A stretch of 53,342 bases of DNA from JACQXM01 sp964569425 (GCA_964569425.1 CAZMVD010000017.1:1-53342); one strand, 5' to 3'. Positions 35,157 to 46,046 are shown, counted from the stretch's first letter. The notes: a model not told the origin generated them from the sequence alone. Numbers and translations are program-made.

Positions 35157-35243
35157 TGTGAGGAACGGAAACCCCGATATTTCCCTTTTTCTTGACCAGC
35201 AATCAATGCATGGGCCCTACGACCGGCCGGCCAGACGCTTGGA

Positions 35244-37130
35244 GTGCGGGTCCGTTCTTTGCTGCTGGTGGAACGCAGAGGTTTTGCACCTTACGTGCGC
35301 GGATTTGATTCCCACAAACAGTTGATCCTGGACCGCGTGTCCTTGCTGGACGTGGTTTCCGAGCAGGTCTCGCTGCGGCGCAGCGGGCGTCGCTGGGTGG
35401 GGCTTTGCCCGTTCCATTCGGAAAAATCGCCGTCGTTCACCGTCAACGCGGAGCTGGGTTTCTTCAAGTGCTTCGGCTGCGGCAAGGGGGGGGATCTCTT
35501 TTCCTTCGTTCAGCTCAGGGAGAACGTCCCGTTTATCGAAGCGCTTCGCCTGCTGGCCGATCGCGCGGGGGTTGAGCTCGACCCCCCGCGCAATACGGAT
35601 ACAACCGCCTACGGGCGCGCCGATCTGGCCAAGGTAAACGGCTGGGCGGAGCGCTTCTTCCGCCGCAACCTTACCGAATTGACGGGTGCGCGCGAGGTTC
35701 GTGCCTATGTCGAACAGCGCGGCATCTCTCCGGAATTGGCCGAGAAGTTCGCGCTCGGTCTGGCGACCGACGGCGAACCGTCTCTCGCCACGGCGGCGGC
35801 CAAAGCGGGCTTTGCCCCGGCGCTGCTGGTCGAAGCGGACCTGATGCGCGCCGGCGACGACGGCAGGGTGTACGACACCTTCCGCCAGCGGCTGATGTTT
35901 CCCATTCACGACGCCATGGGGCGGGTGGTGGGCTTCGGAGGCCGCACCCTGGTCGACCATCGCGCCAAATACCTCAACACCCGGCAGAACACACTCTTCG
36001 ACAAGGGTCATTTGCTCTATGCGGTGGATTTGGCGCGAAACGCCATGGTTGAACGTCAGCGCGCCATCATCGTGGAGGGTTACACCGACTGTATCGCCGC
36101 CCATCAGGCAGGCTTTGCCGAAACCGTCGCGACGTTGGGAACAGCGCTGACGGAGGCGCACGTTGACCTGTTGCGCCGCTACACCGAAGAAATCATCGTG
36201 CTGTTCGATTCCGACGACGCCGGCGAGGCTGCGGCGGAGCGGGCCATCGCGGTGGCACTCCCGCGTTGCATCCGGGTGCGCCTGGCGCGGATTCCCGAGG
36301 GGAAAGACCCGTGCGATTACCTGTCGCAGCACGGCGCGGCCGGGTTTTCGGACATATTGAACGCCGCGGCCGACGCGCTAGAATTCAAGTGGCTTCGGAC
36401 GATGTCCCGCTTCGGCGACGGCCTGTCGGACAAAGGCCGCCGCGAAGCCGTCGGCGACTTTCTGCGTATCATCGCCGATGCGTTCCAGGGTGGAGCGGTG
36501 GACGTGATTCACCGGGGCCTGATGGTCAATCAGGTAGCGCACCTCCTGCAGATGGACGCTCGGGAAGTGGACCGCCTGGTGGGTGGTCGGCGTACGCGCG
36601 CCGGTGTCCAGCGCGGCGGTGCGCTGCCGGTGATGAGGGGGAACGAAGCCGTACCTGCGGGAGAGGATCAGGCGGCCTGGACCAACGCGCTCGAGGTGTT
36701 CCTGGCCGAACCGGGGCTCGCGCCCGAAATCCTGAATCTTCCCGATGGCGAGACCATCGCCGACGAACGCGATCGGCGCATTGCGGCCGTCGTCCGTACG
36801 CTCATCGAACAGGTTGGCGAGTTTCGCCTGGCCGAGGTGCTGGGCCGCTGCACGGAGGAAGCGGACGTTCATCGTGCCGCCGAGTTGGCGGCGCGCGGGG
36901 CGCACCGCGGCAACTACGAAGCGACGTTGCGCGTGGCGCTCCAGCGGATTCGCCGCGTACTGGAATGGCAGGACATGGAGGCCAACAAGCGGAGATTGCT
37001 GGCGAACGACATCACCGACGATGAGGCGATGGTCGAACTCGCGACGATTCAGGAAAAACTGCGCGACCGAAAGCATTACGCCCCCCGGCGTCTGATCCCG
37101 GGTCAGGCGGTCGCGCCGCGCACAAGCTGA
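35244..37130 (+). CDS. dnaG: DNA primase
   Basis: Synthesises RNA primers for DNA replication. The 628-residue frame has the CHC2 zinc-ribbon (C55, H58, C76, C79 in 'LCPFHSEKSP' and 'FKCFGCGKGGD'). Next is the RNA-polymerase domain with 'FPIHDAMGRVVGFGGRTL' and 'KYLNTRQNTLFDKGHLLY'. The TOPRIM motif follows, 'AIIVEGYTDCIAAHQAG' and 'IIVLFDSDDAGEAAAERA'. The C-terminal helicase-binding domain is poorly conserved, as usual. Start choice is uncertain: the GTG at 35244 gives 17 more residues than a GTG at 35295, which has AGAGG 13 bases upstream and fits the family N-terminus better. rpoD begins 34 bases after the stop; the rpsU gene that often heads this operon is absent. Confidence 0.95.
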   Translation: MRVRSLLLVERRGFAPYVRGFDSHKQLILDRVSLLDVVSEQVSLRRSGRRWVGLCPFHSEKSPSFTVNAELGFFKCFGCGKGGDLFSFVQLRENVPFIEALRLLADRAGVELDPPRNTDTTAYGRADLAKVNGWAERFFRRNLTELTGAREVRAYVEQRGISPELAEKFALGLATDGEPSLATAAAKAGFAPALLVEADLMRAGDDGRVYDTFRQRLMFPIHDAMGRVVGFGGRTLVDHRAKYLNTRQNTLFDKGHLLYAVDLARNAMVERQRAIIVEGYTDCIAAHQAGFAETVATLGTALTEAHVDLLRRYTEEIIVLFDSDDAGEAAAERAIAVALPRCIRVRLARIPEGKDPCDYLSQHGAAGFSDILNAAADALEFKWLRTMSRFGDGLSDKGRREAVGDFLRIIADAFQGGAVDVIHRGLMVNQVAHLLQMDAREVDRLVGGRRTRAGVQRGGALPVMRGNEAVPAGEDQAAWTNALEVFLAEPGLAPEILNLPDGETIADERDRRIAAVVRTLIEQVGEFRLAEVLGRCTEEADVHRAAELAARGAHRGNYEATLRVALQRIRRVLEWQDMEANKRRLLANDITDDEAMVELATIQEKLRDRKHYAPRRLIPGQAVAPRTS

Positions 37131-37164
37131 AGGGTCTGTTTGTCCCTGTTGTATTGGAGCAGCA

Positions 37165-38916
<1,752 letters not shown>

Positions 38917-39008
38917 CCGTGCGATGAAGCGCCGGTGCCGAAGGTCCGGCGGTCGCGGGCTGAGAACGGGTTGGTCCTGTTTGTGTGCGTTTCCTTTGCC
39001 CGATTCGT

Positions 39009-39368
39009 TCAGCCCGCAGGCGGGGCATTCGCTGCAGCATTCCCGAGTACTTCCGCCTCGATGCGTTGCGTGACGGCGGAGAAGAGTTCCAGGAAGTCCA
39101 CCTGCGCCTTCATCAGGTTCTTGATGACATCGCTGCCGGTCACCTTGGCGTGCAGGTCGGCCAGGCGGCGTTTGTCCTCCGGCTCGATGGGTCTGCCGCG
39201 CGATTCCAGTTCCATCAGCTTGTGCTGGTGCCGTTCGTAATCGGCGAGAAGATCGCGGTCTGCGCGGCTCTTTTCCAGCGCGGCCTGTGCGGCGATCATA
39301 CGCGCGCCGCGAGGGTCCGCGGCGAGTTGTTTGCCCAGCCGACCGGCGAGCTCTAGGATGTCGTCCAT
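39009..39368 (-). CDS. YlbF/YmcA family protein
   Basis: A 119-residue, almost all-helical protein. It matches the YlbF/YmcA (DUF964) family: 'MDDILELAGRLGKQLAADPR', 'DRDLLADYERHQHKLMELE', 'RLADLHAKVTGSDVIKNLMK' and 'AQVDFLELFSAVTQRI'. In Bacillus, YlbF, YmcA and YaaT form a complex that steers RNase Y processing of mRNA. Planctomycete members are not studied as far as I know. It is divergent from RNase R with 66 bases between the starts, which suggests a shared RNA-metabolism theme (inference). Its stop faces the rpoD stop 92 bases away. The family call is by motif and helical pattern. Confidence 0.8.
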   Translation of the reverse strand: MDDILELAGRLGKQLAADPRGARMIAAQAALEKSRADRDLLADYERHQHKLMELESRGRPIEPEDKRRLADLHAKVTGSDVIKNLMKAQVDFLELFSAVTQRIEAEVLGNAAANAPPAG

Positions 39369-39434
39369 AGCGTGTCACTTTCGCGTCAGGAGGAATGCCG
39401 CGACGAACACCGTCACCGGCCACAGGTTCATTAT

Positions 39435-41747
39435 ATGTCAAATGCGGCACTTGCCGAGCGTATCCTGAAGTTTATTGAAGCCAAGGGCTATCAACCGCGG
39501 CAATTGGAGGACCTGGCCCGCGCCATGGGGCTGGGTGCCGACGAGCAGGGCGATTTCCACGCGGCCTGCAAGGCGCTGATGAAAACCGGGCGCATCGTGC
39601 TGGGTGCACGCAACGCGCTGGTTCTGGCGGAGCCGCCGCTGCGCATGGTGGGCACTTTCCGCGGCAACGCGCGCGGTTTCGGCTTTGTGGTGCCGGAGAC
39701 TCCGTGCGCCCAGGGAGACCTGTACATACCGTCCGGCGCCACGGGCGGGGCGATCACCGGTGACACGGTCGCGGCACGCGTGCAGAAGCGCGGCAAACGC
39801 GACGGCAAGATGCTCTACGAGGGGCGCGTCACCGCCATCGTTCGCCGTGGTCAGAGCCGCTTCGTCGGCGAGTTGCAGCGCCAGTTCCGGCGCTGGTTCG
39901 TCATTCCCGACGGCAACGTGCTGCACGTGCCCATCGGCGTGGACGATCCCGGCGCCAAGAACGCCGCCCCCGGCGACCAGGTGGTGGTGGAGATCATTCA
40001 ATACCCCACCGCACAGCAGGAGGCGCGCGGGGTGCTGGTCAAGGTGCTGGGGCCGCGCGGCGAACCCGGCGTCGACACGTTGAGCATCATCGAGCAGTAC
40101 CAACTGCCCGGCGACTTTCCCGAAGAGGTGCTGCGCGAAGCGCACGCGGCCGCGGAGAGCTACGATCCCAGGCGCGATGCCGGAACGCGGGAGGACCTGA
40201 CCGGACAGACGATCATCACCATCGATCCGGTGGACGCGCGCGACTTCGACGATGCCATTTCCCTGACACCAAAAGACGATGGGACCATCGAACTCGGCGT
40301 ACACATCGCCGATGTGTCGCACTTCGTGCGCGCAGGCAGCGCTCTTGACCGCGAGGCGCGGGTGCGATCGAACAGCATCTACCTGCCGCGGACGGTGATT
40401 CCAATGCTGCCCGAGGTGCTTTCCAACGGCGTATGCTCCCTGCAGGAACGTCAGCCGCGTCTGACCAAGAGCGCGTTCATCACTTACGACCGCAAGGGCG
40501 CGGTGCGCAAAGCGCGTTTCGCCAATACGGTGATTCGGTCGGCCAAGCGGCTGACTTACGAGCAGGCGGGGGCCATTCTCGATGGCAAGCGCGGCCGCTT
40601 TCCTGCCAAAGTCATGGCACTGATCAAGGCGATGGATGCTTTGGCGCGAACCATCCGCGCGCGCCGCCTGCGCGAGGGAATGCTGGTGCTGGAACTGCCC
40701 GAGGTCGACCTGGTGCACGGCGACGACGGGCGGGTGATCGACGTGAAACCGGCGGACACCGGGTTTTCGCACACGATCATTGAGATGTTCATGGTCGAGG
40801 CGAACGAGGCGCTGGCGCGGCTGTTCGTGGAGCACAACGTGCCGGCGCTGCGCCGCGTGCACGACGAGCCGAGCGAGACCACGGGCGGCAACCTGCGGCG
40901 TCTGCTGCGCGTGCTGGGCTATGAACTGCCGAAGGTCATCGACCGCGGCGCGCTGCAGCGGCTGCTGGACGAAGTGCGCGGGAAGCCTGAATCTTTCGCG
41001 GTTAACCTCGCGGTGTTGCGTTCGATGGCCCAGGCGGAATATTCGCCGCTGCGCATCGGTCATTATGCGCTGGCCAGCAAGCACTATTGCCATTTCACGT
41101 CGCCCATCCGCCGCTACCCGGACCTGACCATTCATCGGCTGATGGATGCTTATCTTGCGGGTGAGTTCGCTACGCCAGCGAAGAAGAAGGCGCTGCCCAG
41201 CGAGGAGGACCTCGCCGAACTGGGGAACCTGTGCAGCGCCAACGAGCGGCGCGCCGAGGCCGCGGAGCGCGAGCTGACGCTGGTGCTGGTGCTCCGCCTG
41301 CTGGAGGGTCACGTTGGTGACACTTTTGACGGCGTGGTTACGGGCGTGGCGAACATGGGGGTGTTTGTGCAGTTACAGCGCTTCCTGGTGGACGGGCTGG
41401 TGCGCTTCAGCGATATCAGCGACGACTGGTGGGAGGTGGACCCGAGCCGCGGCGCGGTGGTGGGCCAGCGGAGCGGGCAGCGCATCACGGTGGGCGACCG
41501 GCTGGCGGTGACCATCAGCCGCATCGACCTGCCGACACGACAACTGGAACTCATGCTGGCCGGCGGTTCGAAAGGCCGGCGCAGGCGTCCGGAGAAAGTG
41601 CCAAACGCGCGGCACTCGCGCAGGGCGCGCCGGCAAGGGGGGCGGCCCGGCGATGAGCGACAATCGTCTGACACTTCGGAGGTCGTGCGGCGGCGCGGGC
41701 GCCGCACGGGGGGCGGGAAGAAGGGCCGGCGAGCGAACCGCCGTTGA
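39435..41747 (+). CDS. rnr: Ribonuclease R
   Basis: 3'-5' hydrolytic exoribonuclease that degrades structured RNA. The 770 residues are in the standard order: a winged-helix N-domain ('LAERILKFIEAKGYQPRQLE', 6-25), cold-shock domains ('MVGTFRGNARGFGFVVPE', 71-88), and the RNB catalytic domain with metal-binding Asp264, Asp270, Asp272 and Asp273 in 'TIDPVDARDFDDAIS'. A C-terminal S1 domain ('FDGVVTGVANMGVFVQLQRF') and a Lys/Arg-rich tail follow. The start is chosen at ATG 39435, where the winged helix begins; its ribosome site is poor. A GTG at 39372 in frame and an out-of-frame ATG at 39394, directly after AGGAGGA, complicate initiation. Confidence 0.95.
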   Translation: MSNAALAERILKFIEAKGYQPRQLEDLARAMGLGADEQGDFHAACKALMKTGRIVLGARNALVLAEPPLRMVGTFRGNARGFGFVVPETPCAQGDLYIPSGATGGAITGDTVAARVQKRGKRDGKMLYEGRVTAIVRRGQSRFVGELQRQFRRWFVIPDGNVLHVPIGVDDPGAKNAAPGDQVVVEIIQYPTAQQEARGVLVKVLGPRGEPGVDTLSIIEQYQLPGDFPEEVLREAHAAAESYDPRRDAGTREDLTGQTIITIDPVDARDFDDAISLTPKDDGTIELGVHIADVSHFVRAGSALDREARVRSNSIYLPRTVIPMLPEVLSNGVCSLQERQPRLTKSAFITYDRKGAVRKARFANTVIRSAKRLTYEQAGAILDGKRGRFPAKVMALIKAMDALARTIRARRLREGMLVLELPEVDLVHGDDGRVIDVKPADTGFSHTIIEMFMVEANEALARLFVEHNVPALRRVHDEPSETTGGNLRRLLRVLGYELPKVIDRGALQRLLDEVRGKPESFAVNLAVLRSMAQAEYSPLRIGHYALASKHYCHFTSPIRRYPDLTIHRLMDAYLAGEFATPAKKKALPSEEDLAELGNLCSANERRAEAAERELTLVLVLRLLEGHVGDTFDGVVTGVANMGVFVQLQRFLVDGLVRFSDISDDWWEVDPSRGAVVGQRSGQRITVGDRLAVTISRIDLPTRQLELMLAGGSKGRRRRPEKVPNARHSRRARRQGGRPGDERQSSDTSEVVRRRGRRTGGGKKGRRANRR

Positions 41748-41795
41748 TCGTTGGGGGGGCGGGGCGTTGAATCAGGCAACAGGCTGCAGGTACTG

Positions 41796-41877
41796 GAGGC
41801 GAGGCGAGAGGCGTGGGGCGGGAGGCGAGAGACGAAAACGACCACCCCCCTTCGGTCCCCCCTTGGGAAGGGGGGAG
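41796..41877. repeat. Short-word plus palindromic repeat, copy 2
   Basis: GGAGGCGAGGCGAGAGGCG words (41796-41832) are followed by CCCCCCTTCGGTCCCCCC and TTGGGAAGGGGGG (41843-41877). The second part is the inverse of the element at 31833-31870. It lies just after the RNase R stop. Confidence 0.65.
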
Positions 41878-41893
41878 GGAGGTTGCGTAAATG

Positions 41894-41909
41894 TGTTTCG
41901 CGCGAAACG
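41894..41909. other. parS-like palindrome, degenerate copy
   Basis: TGTTTCGCGCGAAACG: the arms match parS but the central CACGTG is CGCGCG. It is flanked by GCGTAA on the left and TTGCGC on the right at the same spacing as the two perfect sites that follow. Confidence 0.6.
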
Positions 41910-41989
41910 GTCTTGCGCGGGGAGAGCCGAACCGCCGAAAGCCGGAAGACCACGGGCCGCGGTCCATGGACGGCGCCAGCGCGCAACGT

Positions 41990-42005
41990 TGTTTCACGTG
42001 AAACA
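41990..42005. other. parS-type ParB-binding site, perfect copy
   Basis: TGTTTCACGTGAAACA is a 16-base perfect palindrome identical to the consensus chromosomal parS bound by ParB. It sits inside a longer palindrome with GCGCAA three bases to the left and TTGCGC three bases to the right. Confidence 0.85.
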
Positions 42006-42069
42006 GGTTTGCGCGATCCGGGAAAAATGGGGTCGACAGGGGGAATTCACAGGCATTTTTGCGCAAGCT

Positions 42070-42085
42070 TGTTTCACGTGAAACA
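42070..42085. other. parS-type ParB-binding site, perfect copy
   Basis: A second TGTTTCACGTGAAACA, 80 bases after the first perfect copy. It is flanked by GCGCAA on the left and TTGTGC on the right at the same three-base spacing. No parA or parB gene is in the window. Confidence 0.85.
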
Positions 42086-42119
42086 CGTTTGTGCTAGGTC
42101 CGTGTCAGTTATTTCCTAC

Positions 42120-42151
42120 TTGAGGTGCATAGTTATCGGACAAAATATTAT
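42120..42151 (+). promoter_or_regulatory. Possible promoter of the subtilase gene
   Basis: An unusually AT-rich patch with TTGAGG (42120-42125) and TATTAT (42146-42151). The 20-base spacing is too long for a good sigma-70 promoter. It is the only promoter-like signal between RNase R and the subtilase start at 42373; the rest of that spacer holds repeats and parS-like sites. Confidence 0.3.
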
Positions 42152-42372
42152 AGGACGTAAAAAGCGCTTTGGTGCGGCCTATGAATCAAAGGGAGGCTGA
42201 CCGCTCGCGCGAGCGACAAGGTAACAAGTTTTCGAAGCGACGCTTTTTGGTTGTGACGCGGTTCGCGAATGGGTTACACTGCGAGTCGGCGGGTAACTGC
42301 CTGCGGCATCAGGGGTTAGAACATCGCCGGCCGGGGACAGGGCCGGTCGTATCACACGCTGAGGGTTTAAGT

Positions 42373-44967
42373 ATGGAAACAGGGAATCAGGGGATCGGAT
42401 TTGTCCGGCTGGTCATGTATGCGGCGGTTGGGTCGCTGGTCGTGATGGGTAGGTCGGTTGATGCGGCCGAGCCGAGTGACATTCGGGTGACACGAACGGA
42501 ATGGCGCAGCGGCGGCGACTGGTCGGGCAAGTTTCATTCATCGGTGGCGCAGCGCTTGACGGCGGCGGGGCAAAATGAAGTCCGCGTCTGGGTGTTCTTC
42601 GCGGACAAGGGCGGTGCGGCGCGGGAGGACGCGGCGACGGCGTTGGCCGAACTGGAACAGTCATTCAACGAGCGGGCGCTGGCGCGGCGGCAACTGCGGC
42701 GCACGCGGCCGGGAGTGGTGGACAAGCTCGATCTTCCGGTGGCCGCGGCATACGTGAACGCGGTGGCGGCGACCGGTGCGCGGGTGCGGGTGCAGAGTCG
42801 GTGGCTGAACGCGGTGAGTGTGCTCGCGACGCGGGAGCAGCTCGCGCAAGTGGCGGCGCTGGATTTTGTAGAGAAGATTCAGCCGGTCCGGCAGGGAAAG
42901 AAGATCGCGCCGGTGGGTGTAGACGAATCGCCGTGGGCGGGTCCGGCGGCGACGGCGGATGCGGCTGGGGTGTTCTACGGGCAATCGGAGGACCAGCTTG
43001 CGCAGATGAACCTTATCGCGGCGCATGGGTTGGGTTTCACCGGCGCGGGGGTGATCGTGGGGATATTGGATACGGGGTTCGAGCGGAGCCATGAGGCGTT
43101 CAATGAGCCGGGTCACGGCGTGCAGATCGTGGCGGAGTATGACTTCGTGAACGACGACGGATACACCGGCTTTGAACCCGGAGATCCGTCGTCGCAGCAC
43201 AATCACGGCACGTACATTCTGGGGACGCTGGGGGCGTACAAGCCGACGGTGCTGGTGGGCGCGGCGTACGATGCCTCGTTCATACTGTGCAAGACGGAGG
43301 ACGTTACTTCCGAAACTCCGGTCGAGGAAGACAACTACGTTGCGGGGCTGGAGTTCATCGAAACGAACGGCGGCGACATGGCCACGGCGTCGCTGGGGTA
43401 CATCGACTGGTACACGCAGGCGGACCTGGATGGGTTGACGGCGGTGACGACGGTGGCGGTGAACATCGCCACGGCCAACGGGCTGGTGTGTTTGAACGCG
43501 GCGGGCAACGGGGGACACGACGGGAACCCGGCGACGTCGCAGTTGATTGCGCCGGCGGATGCGTTCGACGTGATTGCGTGCGGGGCGGTGGATGAATTCG
43601 GGACGATTGCGGGGTTCAGCTCGGACGGGCCGACGGCCGACGGCCGGGTGAAGCCGGAGGTGCTGGCGCGGGGGGTGAACACGCGGACGGTGTCGGCGGT
43701 GTCGTCGACCAACATCATTGGTGTCAATGGTACGTCACTTTCGACGCCGCTGGTGGCGGGGGCGGTGGCGTGCCTGATTCAGGCGCGGCCGGCGTGGACG
43801 GTGGAGCAGATGCGCACCTACCTGATGTTGTCGGCGAGCGACTACACGGCCAACGGCACGCATGATGCGACGTTTGTGCGGGGGTACGGAATCATCAACG
43901 TGCTGGCGGCGCTGGGCCAGGATTGCGACGGCAACGGGGTTAACGACGAGACGGACATTCTGCTGGGCACGCATCCGGACTGCGACGGCAATCTGATACC
44001 GGACCTGTGCGATCTGGCCGCGGGCAACAGCAACGACTGCAACGACAACGGCGTGCCTGACGAGTGCGATATCGCGGGCGGGGCGGTGGACTGCGACGGC
44101 AACGGGGTACCCGATTCCTGCCAGGTATCCGGCGGCGGCGACTGCAACGGCAACGGTACGCTGGATGTCTGCGACATCATGGGCGGGGGCAGTTTGGACT
44201 GCAACGGGAACGGAGTGCCGGACGAATGCGACCTGTCGGGCGGTTCCAGCGCGGACTGCAATTTCAACGGCGTTCCTGATGAATGCGACATCGCCGGCGG
44301 CGGGAGTCTGGACCTGAACAGCAATGGGGTTCCGGACGAATGTGAGATCGACGCGCCGCAGGCGGCGACGGCGCCGCATGATGTGGCCAAGAACCGCTAC
44401 CTTTCGGTGGTGCCCAACAATGCCGGTTCTTTGACCGCCTTGCGGGTCACGCTGGTGCAAAGCGATGATTTTCCGGCAGCGGTGGGGCAGGCGGAATGGG
44501 TGGGGGCGCCCAGCGGAGGACTGGCGGGGCTGCAATGCACAGCGACGTATCGCGACTGGAGCCTGGACGGAGCGGAGATTCACGTGGGCGGGGCGTTGAT
44601 TGTTCCGGTGGCGGGGTATGAGGTTCGGGCGATTCGGGCTGGTTTTCCCGAGGGCAATCCGCTGAGTTACTCCGCCGCTCTGGAGGTCTCTACCATTGCC
44701 CGGCCGACGGGGGGGAAGATGTGGGGCGATACGGTGGGTCAGTTTGACGGTTCGTCCTGGTCCGGTCCCAATGGCATTGTCAACGCTAATGATTTCCTGG
44801 CGGCGTTGCAGAAGTTCCAAGGGCTGCCGGATGCTCCCGCGTTGCCGCAGGTGGACGTGCATGATCGCGTGCCGAACGGCGTTCTGAATTTCTCCGACAT
44901 TCAGGTTCTGATTCAGGCGTTTCAAGGGCAGGACTATCCGTTTGCCGGACCGGATCCATGTCCATAA
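42373..44967 (+). CDS. Secreted subtilisin-like serine protease (S8) with calcium-type repeats and dockerin end
   Basis: An 864-residue extracellular protease. The signal peptide ends near 'SVDAAEP' (about 33). A propeptide-like region (50-190) is followed by the S8 catalytic domain with Asp233 ('GILDTGF'), His278 ('QHNHGTYILG'), oxyanion Asn379 ('NAAGNGG') and Ser455 ('GTSLSTPLVAG'), in the family's order. Then come about eight 'DCNGNGVPDECDIAGG' repeats (about 515-660), like calcium-binding TSP3 repeats. The end has 'NANDFLAALQKF' and 'LNFSDIQVLIQAFQG', a dockerin-like pair different from the IDARQP type. The ATG at 42373 follows GCTGAGGG; the frame is open upstream to 42169. Targets are unknown. 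Confidence 0.88.
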   Translation: METGNQGIGFVRLVMYAAVGSLVVMGRSVDAAEPSDIRVTRTEWRSGGDWSGKFHSSVAQRLTAAGQNEVRVWVFFADKGGAAREDAATALAELEQSFNERALARRQLRRTRPGVVDKLDLPVAAAYVNAVAATGARVRVQSRWLNAVSVLATREQLAQVAALDFVEKIQPVRQGKKIAPVGVDESPWAGPAATADAAGVFYGQSEDQLAQMNLIAAHGLGFTGAGVIVGILDTGFERSHEAFNEPGHGVQIVAEYDFVNDDGYTGFEPGDPSSQHNHGTYILGTLGAYKPTVLVGAAYDASFILCKTEDVTSETPVEEDNYVAGLEFIETNGGDMATASLGYIDWYTQADLDGLTAVTTVAVNIATANGLVCLNAAGNGGHDGNPATSQLIAPADAFDVIACGAVDEFGTIAGFSSDGPTADGRVKPEVLARGVNTRTVSAVSSTNIIGVNGTSLSTPLVAGAVACLIQARPAWTVEQMRTYLMLSASDYTANGTHDATFVRGYGIINVLAALGQDCDGNGVNDETDILLGTHPDCDGNLIPDLCDLAAGNSNDCNDNGVPDECDIAGGAVDCDGNGVPDSCQVSGGGDCNGNGTLDVCDIMGGGSLDCNGNGVPDECDLSGGSSADCNFNGVPDECDIAGGGSLDLNSNGVPDECEIDAPQAATAPHDVAKNRYLSVVPNNAGSLTALRVTLVQSDDFPAAVGQAEWVGAPSGGLAGLQCTATYRDWSLDGAEIHVGGALIVPVAGYEVRAIRAGFPEGNPLSYSAALEVSTIARPTGGKMWGDTVGQFDGSSWSGPNGIVNANDFLAALQKFQGLPDAPALPQVDVHDRVPNGVLNFSDIQVLIQAFQGQDYPFAGPDPCP

Positions 44968-45167
44968 CTCAAGGGCCCCGAATTCAAATACTGGGTTGTT
45001 GCGCGCGGTGCCCGGAACGACTCCGCGCGCGGCGAATGGCGAAACCCGAATCGCAAGGGGCGGGGGTCGATGACGCAACGGGCGTATGACCCATCGTCCT
45101 GAGAGTCATCCGTGCGGCGCAGTTCTGAAGGTGTTACCGGCGCGATTGCAGAGAGAAGCGAAGGTCC

Positions 45168-46046
45168 GTGACGAATCCGATGGGTTGCAGCAGAGCACGA
45201 GTCGCGGTTATTGGCTGCGGCTACGTGGGGATGGCGGTGGGCCGCGCGCTGTTTCAGGCGGGGCACAGTGTGACGGGCACGACTACGACAGCGGCACGAA
45301 TGGAGGAGATCGCGGCGTGCGGGATTGACCCGGTGGTGCTGGAAGTAGCGGACGTGCCGCGCCTGCGTGCCATTCTGGCGACGCGGGATGCGGTGATCTT
45401 GTGCGTGGGGGCGGGGCGGGGACGGCGTGATTATCGCGCGGTGTATCTTGCGGGGGTTACCAATGTGCTGGCCGCAGTTTCCGGCACGCCGGTGACTCGG
45501 CTGGTCTACACCTCTTCCACCCGGGTTTACGGCCAAGACGACGGATCGGAGGTCACAGAGAGTTCGCCGACGCTTCCGGTGGACGATGAAGGTCAGATTC
45601 TGTTGCGCGCCGAGCAGGCGTGGCTTGAAGGTGCGGCGCGAACGGCCGCGTTCGCAGCGCGGGATCGGGCCAAGCGGTTGACCGCGACGGTGTTGCGGCT
45701 GGGGGGCATCTATGGGCCGGGGAGAGATCCAAAGGAGCGGGTGGCCGCGCTGGCGGGTCAGACGCGCGAGGATGGCGACGTTTACGTGAACCTGGTGCAC
45801 GTGGATGACATTGTGACGGCGTTGGTGCGCCTGGTAAGCGTTCCCTATCACGGCGTGCTGAATATGTGCAATGACCGGCCGGTGTTGCGGCGGGTGTATT
45901 ACGATGCGTTGCTGCGGGAAGCGGGGCTGGCGGCGATCGAATGGCGGGGTGTGGAAGGCGGAGCGCCGCGCGGCAAGCGAGTGTCGAATGCGCTGATCAA
46001 ACGAGTTCTGGGGCTGGCGCTGCGACATCCGGCGGCGGGTCATTAG
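45168..46046 (+). CDS. NAD(P)-binding SDR-family protein (nucleoside-sugar epimerase-like, YeeZ-type)
   Basis: A 292-residue Rossmann protein. 'VAVIGCGYVGMAVGRAL' (12-28) is the dinucleotide-binding turn, 'RLVYTSSTRVYGQ' the active-site strand with Tyr, 'ATVLRLGGIYGPGRDP' and 'VNLVHVDDIVTALVRL' the later extended-SDR blocks. The usual YxxxK lysine is not seen, as in YeeZ-like atypical SDRs. The reaction is therefore unknown: an epimerase or dehydratase annotation would be family-level only. The GTG at 45168 gives a start just before the Rossmann strand; AGAGAAGCGAAGG lies upstream. It stands alone between two secreted proteases, and no sugar-nucleotide genes are nearby. Confidence 0.83.
   Translation: MTNPMGCSRARVAVIGCGYVGMAVGRALFQAGHSVTGTTTTAARMEEIAACGIDPVVLEVADVPRLRAILATRDAVILCVGAGRGRRDYRAVYLAGVTNVLAAVSGTPVTRLVYTSSTRVYGQDDGSEVTESSPTLPVDDEGQILLRAEQAWLEGAARTAAFAARDRAKRLTATVLRLGGIYGPGRDPKERVAALAGQTREDGDVYVNLVHVDDIVTALVRLVSVPYHGVLNMCNDRPVLRRVYYDALLREAGLAAIEWRGVEGGAPRGKRVSNALIKRVLGLALRHPAAGH

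Noticed and set aside
35206..35325. 40-codon ATG frame overlapping the dnaG start
   Set aside because: No ribosome site and a Cys/Trp-rich product without any family likeness; kept only as a possible leader to check.
35275..35335. tRNA-like T-arm look (GGATTTGATTCCC) near the dnaG start
   Set aside because: No matching acceptor stem, anticodon arm or CCA-side pairing; the bases are coding for the conserved DnaG N-terminus.
39394..39480. Short ATG frame directly after AGGAGGA before RNase R
   Set aside because: The ribosome site abuts the ATG with almost no spacer and the product is under 30 residues and unrecognised; more likely fortuitous.
42236..42258. AAGCGACGCTTTTT terminator-like sequence before the subtilase gene
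   Set aside because: The stem is only four pairs with a three-base loop, far too weak, and it lies upstream of a plus-strand gene start.
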